Source of the DNA: Pirellula sp. SH-Sr6A
GTDB taxonomy: Bacteria; Planctomycetota; Planctomycetia; Pirellulales; Pirellulaceae
Direction of reading: 5' to 3'
Length of the DNA stretch: 64,000 bases
NCBI RefSeq assembly: GCF_001610875.1
Contig: NZ_CP011272.1
Span: forward strand, 124,001 to 188,000
The position numbers were made by a program, and so were the translations under genes. Within the stretch, counting starts at the first letter, position 1. Each line of letters starts with the position of its first letter. This document shows, piece by piece, positions 56,634 to 64,000 of this stretch. The notes below the pieces were generated by a model. That model had not been told where the DNA came from, ran no database searches, and worked only from the letters and a program-made list of their open reading frames with translations.

Positions 56634-59597
56634 CTACAGAACGTTCGAACAGTGCTTGAGAAACTGCTCCCGGATTCGTTCGCGATGCTCTGCGCAGAGC
56701 GCCTCGATGTTCCCCCCATCCTCCATCCGCAGAACATATGCCAAGCGGTTCAACTCATCTTGATGGGTAGGGAGATCATGCCGCGCCGACAAATTCATCA
56801 ATCGCAATCCGGTTTCGATCCTACGCAGGAATTGATAACTCTCAGATAACCGTGCCGCTTCTTCTGGCATAAGAACTCCGCTCGCCGCCAGTTGAGCCAT
56901 AATCTCAAAGGTGCTGGGTGCCAATTGCTTTTCAAACGAATGGGAAGCGAGGTGCTGAATCCACAACGATTGCGCGAGCCATTCCACGTCAAGCGTCCCA
57001 CCATAGCCACGCTTCAAATTGCGAGGCGAAGCGGTCTCTTCCAACCGACGTCGCTCTTCTCCTAGCACGCGTCGATCGGTATCGCTCCAGGATCCGTCAG
57101 CGAGCAACCCGCGGATCGTTGCGATCACCTCTGCTCCAAAGGAATCATGGCTGCCCAGAGAACGCGCCTGCACCAATCGCAATCGTTGAAAAGCCGCGAT
57201 GGAATGACGCTCAATATGGTCCACAAAACTGGATAGCGACCAAGCCATCGGGCTTCGCTCGCTCAAGGAAAGATTGAAGACGTGCGACTCGTACAATCTT
57301 CCAGTAGGACCGAGGCGATTGAGTTGCTGATTGACCTTTTGAGCCAACTGATTGAAGAAATCAAAATGCGAAATAGGCCTTTGCGAACTCGAATTGCCTG
57401 TCGGAACCACAGTTCCCTCCGCTTCATAAAAACAGAGAAGAGACAAATCGCTGTGGTAATTAGGTTCCTGAGCTCCGTACTTGCCGAGTGTCAAAAATGT
57501 GAACCCGCAATCCTCACCGTTCGGAAGTCGAGGCGCTCCGAGCTTTCTCACTTGCGATTCGAGGGTCGATTGGATCAACCGCTCCACGCAAGCATCGGCG
57601 ATGGCCGAAAGAGCGCGATGGGTCGCGTGGTTCTCGTCTTTGCCAAGCAAATCGCGAACACCTACGTTCAGGTGCATTGCGTTCTTGAACGAGACTAGGA
57701 TCGAATGAATATCCTCCGCACCTCGGCACATCTCCAAAACGACGGCCTTCAACTGTGTCGCAGTCGGGAGTTTCGACAACATCAGGGAATCGAGAAGTTC
57801 ATCGATCATCCCCGGATGCTGAAGAAGAATCGACACCAAATACGGACTCGCACCACATAACCGAAGATACAACTCCATGCTGGCTTCATGGAAAAGAAAC
57901 AGCTCCCACAGAACACCCTTTCCACCGATCGAACGGGTCGTCGCACAAAGGTTTTCCAAGGTCAAATCAGGATCGGGTGTGCGATGGATCTTTTCTAAAA
58001 GCGATTTCGCGATGTTCGAAAGAGCGAAGCGACATCGCTTGGTGGAGAGGAGCCGAATGTCTTCCCGAGCCAGCTCGTGCAAATGCTGCATGGCCGCCGT
58101 GCGATGCCTGAATCCATACTTCGAGAGCACTTGACAGGACCACTCCACCGAAGGTTTTGGGTCCAAAATCAAATCGACTTCATCCCACTCGCTCGTATGC
58201 ACCCATTCAACTCCCTCAGGGAGGGAAGAACTTTCCGACGGCGGGGTGGAGGTCGATGCCAATCGAAACACAGGAAAGTCAATTTCTTCAATCTGAGTCA
58301 ATAAGAGATCTCGTCGGAGGGACTCCATTTTTGATTCGACTCCTTCCTGTGCGTCCCGGTCGGTCTCGCCCAAAGGGCCGGTCGCACCTTCTTTGGTCTC
58401 CCCCAGCAGCGGTTGCCATGCAACTTGGAAACGGAGTTCATTCCACTCTCGCCAGAGTTGCAGCAGACGGGCCGACGGTGCAGTGTTTGGTTCGATGCCA
58501 TAAGACTGCTTGGGTCGACGACGATTGTGCCGTGAGACAGCCAACAATTCGGCTTCGTCGGCATCGGATGCAAACCTTTGGAACACGAAAGAGGATGCCT
58601 CCTCGACCGCTTGCGATGCAGTCCACGGATCTCCCGCCACCAATCGAGTTGAGATCAAGGGCAATCGGTTGATGGCTAAGCCGTCCCTTTCAATCTCATG
58701 AATCCACGTTCTCGGATCGAAGAGAGGCGATGATGCTCCAGGCGATGGAATCGGAAGCAGACCCGTGGTGTCGATGCTATAAGCCAATCCATTTGGATGG
58801 GTCATCCAATAACTCCATCGAGCCAGCAGTCGCGACAGTTCTTCGTCATTCGCGTGTGACGGGGACGGAGAGAGACTCGCAGACCGATTGACGAGGACCT
58901 GCATCTCGAGTGGTTGAATGAAATCGATGAGCCCCGATCCATAATCCCCTACGGCCAAGAAGCTGAACTGCGATAGGAGAGAGGGGATCGACCTGCGACG
59001 ATTTTGAATTGACATCTCCACAACGGTTAAACATCCATGCACGGCCGCATCTGCAATCTGGGCCAGCTGGTTCATCGTTTCGCCGCTCGACACCCCTTGA
59101 AGAACGAATCCGACCAGGACACGCAGAGTTTCCCGCTGCCGAAATGTCCGCATGGAGGGGAGCCAGTCTCGCTCTTCCTCCAGGCCACGCAATTCATTCA
59201 CCAGAATGTCGCGCAGATGCTCCGCGCTCGTCGACTTCCCTGCATGGAGTCTCAACCAGTCGAATGAATCCGGATCCTGGATGAGACATTCGGTCGAAGA
59301 GGAACGAATCGCGAGCATCCGAATCAGGACCGGTAAGGCATCGGGGTCCCGTTCCAGAAAAGAAAGAAAAAAGCGGGGGCTTCGAGTGTTATCCAAGAAT
59401 CGAAGCAGCTTCTCGACACCCTCTTCCAAGCCGGGAAATTGGCTCAGGATCGCGCCCAGTTGCGGGAAGAGCACGCTCTCCATCCCGTAAGACTCAGTTC
59501 GACGATACCAGCTCCCCAACAATTCCTCTGTTTTGGGAGAGAGCGCCAGTCGATGCTCGGAGCACCACTGCTCGAACCGTTGCATGTGCGATACCAT
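56634..59597 (-). CDS. GlnE-like protein (glutamine synthetase adenylyltransferase family) with degenerate catalytic motifs
   Basis: The 987-residue length and layout match GlnE, which adds and removes AMP on glutamine synthetase. The C-terminal adenylylation-type half has FTFLTLGKYGAQEPNYHSDL then SLLCFYE (about residue 715), where active enzymes have GSDLDL; the first Asp is kept, but the second position is Ser and the Gly is His. The N-terminal half shows FLAVGDYGSGLIDFIQPLEM (about residue 220), where active enzymes have a (S/G)SDIDL block; the acidic residues are absent. GYGGTLDVEWLAQSLWIQHL and PTHQDELNRLAYVL near the end fit the GlnE C-terminus. The family match is strong, but both activities may be lost or altered. 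Confidence 0.8.
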   Translation of the reverse strand: MVSHMQRFEQWCSEHRLALSPKTEELLGSWYRRTESYGMESVLFPQLGAILSQFPGLEEGVEKLLRFLDNTRSPRFFLSFLERDPDALPVLIRMLAIRSSSTECLIQDPDSFDWLRLHAGKSTSAEHLRDILVNELRGLEEERDWLPSMRTFRQRETLRVLVGFVLQGVSSGETMNQLAQIADAAVHGCLTVVEMSIQNRRRSIPSLLSQFSFLAVGDYGSGLIDFIQPLEMQVLVNRSASLSPSPSHANDEELSRLLARWSYWMTHPNGLAYSIDTTGLLPIPSPGASSPLFDPRTWIHEIERDGLAINRLPLISTRLVAGDPWTASQAVEEASSFVFQRFASDADEAELLAVSRHNRRRPKQSYGIEPNTAPSARLLQLWREWNELRFQVAWQPLLGETKEGATGPLGETDRDAQEGVESKMESLRRDLLLTQIEEIDFPVFRLASTSTPPSESSSLPEGVEWVHTSEWDEVDLILDPKPSVEWSCQVLSKYGFRHRTAAMQHLHELAREDIRLLSTKRCRFALSNIAKSLLEKIHRTPDPDLTLENLCATTRSIGGKGVLWELFLFHEASMELYLRLCGASPYLVSILLQHPGMIDELLDSLMLSKLPTATQLKAVVLEMCRGAEDIHSILVSFKNAMHLNVGVRDLLGKDENHATHRALSAIADACVERLIQSTLESQVRKLGAPRLPNGEDCGFTFLTLGKYGAQEPNYHSDLSLLCFYEAEGTVVPTGNSSSQRPISHFDFFNQLAQKVNQQLNRLGPTGRLYESHVFNLSLSERSPMAWSLSSFVDHIERHSIAAFQRLRLVQARSLGSHDSFGAEVIATIRGLLADGSWSDTDRRVLGEERRRLEETASPRNLKRGYGGTLDVEWLAQSLWIQHLASHSFEKQLAPSTFEIMAQLAASGVLMPEEAARLSESYQFLRRIETGLRLMNLSARHDLPTHQDELNRLAYVLRMEDGGNIEALCAEHRERIREQFLKHCSNVL

Positions 59598-59741
59598 CGA
59601 CGGGGGAAACGGGTGACGAAACGAGGGCGCGAAGCACCGACACCCTCGCCGCTCACGCTACCCATAGGATAGCGTCTGCAGACCGAATCCCAAGGTCCAT
59701 CCCACAATTTGCCCCCGCGTCGTTCCCTTCGGATGGAGCGA

Positions 59742-60068
59742 CTATCGTCCGATGCTAGGTGGGTTGTTTACGAAGAAATCGCGTGGACCACGTACGGTGT
59801 AATACGGATAGGCAACCGCTGGTGATGGAACCCCCGAGCCAACTTGATTGTCAGCTGCATAGGCTTGATGGCCCGCAAAGTGACCACCTCTGAGGTGATT
59901 TCCATAATCGGTTCCGCCCCGTTGCCAACCAATTGGGCAAGGTCGGCATCCGATGGGGCTGTTGCAACCATTGCAGCTACGGCAATGGCGGCGTTCCATA
60001 AGATTGCAACCGCTGAACGAAGCGACTGCGATACCAAGGAGAACTAGGGCTTGAATGCCGCGTTTCAT
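59742..60068 (-). CDS. Small Cys-rich lipoprotein
   Basis: The 108-residue protein has a lipoprotein signal, MKRGIQALVLLGIAVASFSG followed by C21, so it is probably lipidated. GGAAGGACC-like ribosome-binding sequence (GGAAGGACC) lies 8 bp before the ATG. A Cys-rich block (CRSCNGCNSPIGCRPC) follows the anchor, then a Gly/His-rich linker. The C-terminus reads YPYYTVRGPRDFFVNNPPSI, a tail that I believe recurs in small planctomycete proteins (recollection, not tested). Function unknown; the Cys block could bind metal or form disulphides. Confidence 0.75.
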   Translation of the reverse strand: MKRGIQALVLLGIAVASFSGCNLMERRHCRSCNGCNSPIGCRPCPIGWQRGGTDYGNHLRGGHFAGHQAYAADNQVGSGVPSPAVAYPYYTVRGPRDFFVNNPPSIGR

Positions 60069-60406
60069 GACTGGGTCCTTCCAATGTGCTAATTGCTGGC
60101 AAAATCCTTCTCGGTGAGCAGTGGTCTACTCCTCAGCAATAGCGTCTTCATCGAACATTCCCTGTCGCCAAATACAATCCCTTCGGTCCCATCCTCAGAA
60201 ATTGCCCGTATTGCCAACTCCCCCCAAACTCTCCTCCAACAATGACTCGTCGATGCAACCATTTCAACGCTGGGGGCCCAATCCAATATCCCATCTGCGT
60301 TGGCAACACGCAAACCACAGAAGAGGTATGGCTTTTTTGTTCTGTCGACACCCACGCCTTCGTACCGCGGAAAGCGAGTTCGAAACGGTGTATCGCGCCA
60401 TGGATC
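60069..60406. other. Intergenic region upstream of the lipoprotein gene
   Basis: About 340 bases with no supported gene. A 88-codon minus-strand frame (60089-60355) was considered, but has no recognisable domain. The promoter and ribosome-binding region of the lipoprotein gene lie at its left end. Confidence 0.4.
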
Positions 60407-60673
60407 TCAAACCGGCAATTCTTGATGTCGCCGATAAGGAACAGAGCTTATGGCGATCAGGGGGACGGCGATCTCGGGGACGGCGATCTGTCCCCGAACC
60501 CCTTGGACTCGCAATCCGCTTAAGCCGCTTTGATTTTCCCTAAACAGTTTCAACGCCTGCTCCTGGTTATCAGGAGTGACTCGAACAAGCAGCTCGCAAG
60601 GAGCTGCCCGAAAGGCTATTTGAGTCAAGGACGAGGTTGAAACATCGACCCCACTGATCTGCATTCCGAGCAT
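60407..60673 (-). CDS. Short hypothetical frame after the cytochrome c gene (uncertain)
   Basis: A minus-strand frame of 88 codons starting at ATG 60673, only 4 bp after the stop of the large cytochrome gene, a spacing that suggests translational coupling. No family is recognised. It contains QISGVDVSTSSLTQIAFRAA and ELLVRVTPDNQEQALKLFRE. Its 3' half includes two copies of GGGGACGGCGATCT-like DNA, which looks repetitive rather than coding. It may be a real small gene or a chance frame. Confidence 0.35.
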   Translation of the reverse strand: MLGMQISGVDVSTSSLTQIAFRAAPCELLVRVTPDNQEQALKLFRENQSGLSGLRVQGVRGQIAVPEIAVPLIAISSVPYRRHQELPV

Positions 60674-60677
60674 CGCT

Positions 60678-63600
60678 CTACTTGGTCAACGATTCGAGGT
60701 AGTCGAGAATGGATGCGAATTCGTAAACGGTGAACTCGTTCAGCAATCCGGTCGGCATCGAAGAGACCGTCGAGGTCTTCCTGGCTGCGATATCTTCTTT
60801 CATGACCAAGAACTCTTTGCCCTGAGCATCCCTCAGTACGACACGATCGTTTTGTTCGTTGGTAACGAATCCGGTGATTGTTTCGTCGTCGTGTGTTTGG
60901 ATGATGTTGGTAATGAATCCTTGCGCGATCGATTTGCTCGGATCGATAACGGCGGTTGCCAGTTCAGGTCGCTTGTAGGTACGCGCGATATTGCCGAGGT
61001 AGGGACCTTTCTGCACTTCATCTTGCCGGACGGTATGGCACTGCGTGCATTTGGCTTTCGTGAACAGTCGCTCTCCAAAACTGATATCTCCCTTCATGTC
61101 CACCACGCTTTTGAGCGCTTCCTCAGGATTGATCGATGCGAGCTTTGGCGATTTGTCCTCCGGTCGCGGTTTGATCTTCAATCGATTGGAAATGTTCTGC
61201 GCAACTTTCGCCACCTCGGCATCGGGATCCTTCCAGGCCGCCAGGATCTCTTCATCGAGATGATGGCTGGCAAGCCTTCCGGCCGTTCGCATCAATCGAA
61301 TCTTCCGAGCTTTGTTGCCCCACGCTTCCTCCAGTCCCTTTTGTGCGGCCGCTTGAACCTCCGGACTCGGACTCTTGCTGGCCAATTGCAGAAGGGCGGA
61401 ATCGGCAATCGTGCCGAGCGGGCCGGTGGTTGCGTTGGCAAGCTCCAGCAGACGTGGTATTTGCAATCCGAGAGTAGGAGAATTCAACAGCGCATCGCGA
61501 GCTTTCTCCGACAGCGCATTGTCTCCCCCTTCGCGATCCAATCGCTCCATACAACGAATCATTGCCTCGAACGACTCCGGATGCGAAATCCGGGCTAAAG
61601 CAATCACGACCTGACTCAGGGGTTGCTTTGCGAGTCCCTCCATTTTGGAAGCAGCCAGCAAGAGGGGGAGGGCGTTGGCTGGGATCTCCTTGGCCGTCGC
61701 AAGCTTTGCGACCGCGATCGGAATCGCTGCGCTGTCGCGAGTTGCAATTTCAATGATCCGCTCCAGCCCCTCATCGTTTTCGATGCGATTCTTCTCCATC
61801 GCCTCGATCAAAAACGCCGCTTCTTTAGAATCAGCAGCTGCGAGGGCAGAACGGAGAGTTGTGAGAATCTTCTTGGACTCGCCCCAGGTCTCGGGTTGGT
61901 AATAAGGACCTCGCGTGTCGGGTCGGGTCCCCCAGGAATCACCATTCCATTCCCCTTCCACGAAATGCAATCTACAAAGAGCCCCCAGCAGGAGCTCGCG
62001 TCGCTCCGGCGATGTCTCCTTTGCCAATCTTGCAATCACAGCATCGACGACTCGAGAATCGTGCATCATTGCGAGTGATCGCAATAAGGGAGGCAATGGT
62101 GCAGTCCCTTGTTCCAGGGCAGCCAAACAAGCATCGATTTGCTTCTGCTTGGCCAGGGTCCGAATGGCGGTATGGACAATCACAGGGTCTGCATGGCCCA
62201 GTGCTTGGAGAATCGTCTGAGCATTGGCAGTCGTTTGGATCGACTCGACCCGTTGGCGATCTGCATTGCGAGACGCAACACCCTTCGAAAGGAGTTGCGA
62301 GTGGCGACCGTCTCCGCGTCTCGCCAATTCCCGGCTTGCGTCCATCCTCCGACGATAGCTCGGGGATTCCATCTCCTGAACCAACTCGTCGTTGTTGAGC
62401 TTGGCATAGTCCCGAAGCGGCTCCGGTTGAAATCCCTTGGGTTGGATCCGAACGATGTAACCGACGTTGGGTCCGTTCCAATTGAAATTGGCCCCCTTCC
62501 AACTCGCCGCATATACCCGGCTGTTGCCGTCGACATCGGCGTCGGTTGGACGCGTCATTTTGACCAGCGGTTCAGGCGTCGCGACTTCTTGATAGGTCGC
62601 CCCCTGGGGCTTCACCGAGTGGCGATAGATCGCATTGGTTCCCCAATCCGCGGTGAAAGGAGCTTGATTCCATTTTCCAAAGCCAGGTTCGTCGATGTAA
62701 ACAGCACCGCACCCCGAACCTCCTCCGTAGTCCGCCAGGGGAGCGACGCACTCGTCGCTGAAGTTTTTATAAAGACGTGGATAACCATGGTCGTCGTTTC
62801 CGGTGAAGTGATGGAGTCGCACATCCCATCCGCCACCATCATTCGTATTGTCTCTCGCGAACATCTCCATCGCCGGGCTAATCGCTACCTCGAGAATGTT
62901 GCGTGTTCCGGTGGAGTAGATTTCCAATCCAGTCCCGTCCGGGCGTACGCGAATCACGCCTCCGCCGCGATGGGAGAGGCGAGTGCCGTCCGCTCCCACT
63001 GCGTCCATAAAGCCGAAATCTCCACCTGCGATATACAACCATCCGTCCGCTCCGAGGCTGAGCCCATTGGTCGTGTGGTCCGCTGGGCGTTTGTCGTAAT
63101 CAAATGCGAGATTCTTTACGAGCGTTTTTTGTTCGTCCGCCACTCCATCTCGATCGCGGTCGATGAAGACGCTCAAGTGAGGAGGATGCATCAAATACAG
63201 TCGATCCTTGTCCCAGACCAATCCTCGCGGCGCGTCGACTTCACAGAACACTTTGGTCTCGTCAGCGCGTCCATCGTTGTCGGTATCTCGTAACCGGATC
63301 ACGCGGCCGCGCATCGGATCGCGTCCCAACGACCCATTTCCATCGGAGCTCACATACAAAGTCCCGTCGACATCCGCTGCCACAAAAACAGGATAGTTTA
63401 CCGCTGGGGGTGCCGCAAAAAGGGTTGCCTCGAAACCGTCCGCGACTTGAACATCCTTCAAGATGGCGGCCTCTTCCTCCTGAGTTCTTTTCTCAATGCG
63501 AGGCACGATGTTTCCACTCTTGGCGTATTCGTCCCCCTGCAGTGCCGTAAACTTGCCAGCAGGAGATTTAGGATCTGCAGGCCACAGCGACTTGATAGCC

Positions 63601-64000
63601 GCCCCTTGCACTCGGATCTCGCGAATGCTGCACCAGCCACCTGTGCTGCTAATCCCCGTGACTCGGAGGAATCGAAGTGCAGTGGGAGAGCTGAATTCCT
63701 CTTTCCCAACGCGTGGTTTCGAATTGGTCGATTGGTCGATTAGCAATTTAAAATCGGTACCATTTTCCGATCCCTCCACTCGGTACTTGTAAATACCAGA
63801 TGGCATCTCCCAAGCGATCTCCATGGACTGTACCGTTTGGGGATCTTGGAATTCCAATTGAATCGACTGGGGATAGGATGGACCATCGGCACACCAGCGG
63901 GTGTCCTGCTTCCCATCGACTACATGATGGGTTGGGTTCCCATCCTGCACGCTCGACGCGGTGACCTTGACCAAAGTCGCATCCTTAGGGGCATTGCCGA
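60678..64000 (-). CDS. Large PVC-type c-type cytochrome protein with discoidin-like domain (5' end outside window)
   Basis: The frame is open to the window edge, so the start and signal peptide are not seen. Visible from the N-terminal side: an F5/8-type-C/discoidin-like domain (DGNPTHHVVDGKQDTRWCAD, IQLEFQDPQTVQSMEIAWEM), a beta-propeller (PPAVNYPVFVAADVDGTLYV, GVIRVRPDGTGLEIYSTGTR, GRVIRLRDTDNDGRADETKV), HEAT-like helices, and a single haem c site CTQCH in TKAKCTQCHTVRQDEVQKGP (plus-strand 61030-61060). The last 100 residues (VIDPSKSIAQGFITNIIQTH, KTSTVSSMPTGLLNEFTVYE) are closely similar in pattern to the paralogue at 52934-56086. It is probably a secreted or periplasmic oxidoreductase acting on sugars. 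Confidence 0.9.
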   Translation of the reverse strand, partial: GNAPKDATLVKVTASSVQDGNPTHHVVDGKQDTRWCADGPSYPQSIQLEFQDPQTVQSMEIAWEMPSGIYKYRVEGSENGTDFKLLIDQSTNSKPRVGKEEFSSPTALRFLRVTGISSTGGWCSIREIRVQGAAIKSLWPADPKSPAGKFTALQGDEYAKSGNIVPRIEKRTQEEEAAILKDVQVADGFEATLFAAPPAVNYPVFVAADVDGTLYVSSDGNGSLGRDPMRGRVIRLRDTDNDGRADETKVFCEVDAPRGLVWDKDRLYLMHPPHLSVFIDRDRDGVADEQKTLVKNLAFDYDKRPADHTTNGLSLGADGWLYIAGGDFGFMDAVGADGTRLSHRGGGVIRVRPDGTGLEIYSTGTRNILEVAISPAMEMFARDNTNDGGGWDVRLHHFTGNDDHGYPRLYKNFSDECVAPLADYGGGSGCGAVYIDEPGFGKWNQAPFTADWGTNAIYRHSVKPQGATYQEVATPEPLVKMTRPTDADVDGNSRVYAASWKGANFNWNGPNVGYIVRIQPKGFQPEPLRDYAKLNNDELVQEMESPSYRRRMDASRELARRGDGRHSQLLSKGVASRNADRQRVESIQTTANAQTILQALGHADPVIVHTAIRTLAKQKQIDACLAALEQGTAPLPPLLRSLAMMHDSRVVDAVIARLAKETSPERRELLLGALCRLHFVEGEWNGDSWGTRPDTRGPYYQPETWGESKKILTTLRSALAAADSKEAAFLIEAMEKNRIENDEGLERIIEIATRDSAAIPIAVAKLATAKEIPANALPLLLAASKMEGLAKQPLSQVVIALARISHPESFEAMIRCMERLDREGGDNALSEKARDALLNSPTLGLQIPRLLELANATTGPLGTIADSALLQLASKSPSPEVQAAAQKGLEEAWGNKARKIRLMRTAGRLASHHLDEEILAAWKDPDAEVAKVAQNISNRLKIKPRPEDKSPKLASINPEEALKSVVDMKGDISFGERLFTKAKCTQCHTVRQDEVQKGPYLGNIARTYKRPELATAVIDPSKSIAQGFITNIIQTHDDETITGFVTNEQNDRVVLRDAQGKEFLVMKEDIAARKTSTVSSMPTGLLNEFTVYEFASILDYLESLTK

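Noticed and set aside
62109-63293. 394-codon plus-strand frame inside the second cytochrome protein gene
   Set aside because: It is antisense to the strongly supported minus-strand gene, with no family features.

Overview
This window most likely comes from a planctomycete chromosome, probably of the Pirellula/Rhodopirellula type. Several family-level signatures point the same way: a secreted protein with a LEPR-XLL-like motif, two very large propeller/HEAT-repeat cytochrome c proteins of the kind typical of PVC bacteria, a Tat-exported DUF1501 protein, an ECF-like sigma factor overlapping a giant Ser/Thr kinase with FG-GAP-like repeats, and several small secreted proteins. No rRNA, tRNA or CRISPR array was seen. 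The species assignment is inference; the gene families are read directly from the sequence.

Layout. Positions 1-3976 (minus) hold the 5' part of a very large secreted beta-helix protein whose 3' end lies outside the window. Positions 4800-9830 are an insertion-sequence graveyard: an IS256-family transposase gene broken by one in-frame amber codon, an IS4-family transposase gene with two frameshifts and a nonsense codon, an intact IS66-family element (7576-9130) with terminal inverted repeats and flanking target duplications inserted just upstream of the IS4 gene, and an N-terminal fragment of another IS256-type transposase. A secreted protein of unknown function follows (10002-10898).

Positions 11202-26280 (minus) are one tightly packed type II secretion-like operon in the order D-E-F-G-H-I-J-K-L-M (transcribed right to left). 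Its components are unusual. The D protein has many secretin-N-type modules but no recognisable secretin pore domain. The K pseudopilin carries two very large glycine-rich inserts. The L protein combines PilM- and PilN-like parts with a Pro/Ser/Thr tail, and the last protein seems to join PilO/GspM-like, cadherin/Ig-like and GspC/PilP-like parts. This is the best candidate in the window for a poorly described system.

Positions 26667-45559 are mixed housekeeping and accessory genes: secreted CE1-type esterases, the sigma factor/kinase pair, enolase with a clear terminator, a di-haem cytochrome c peroxidase, a short-chain dehydrogenase/D-threonine-aldolase-like/glycosyltransferase run, a sugar-phosphate isomerase-like protein, an RDD membrane protein and a DUF1501 protein. 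Positions 45636-52855 are a chemotaxis-type locus: cheY-cheX on the minus strand, and divergently cheA (with two CheW-like domains and a receiver), cheW, cheB, cheR and a small secreted protein. Positions 52934-64000 (minus) hold the two large cytochrome c proteins, a GlnE-like protein whose two nucleotidyltransferase signatures are both degenerate, a small Cys-rich lipoprotein and repeat-rich intergenic DNA.
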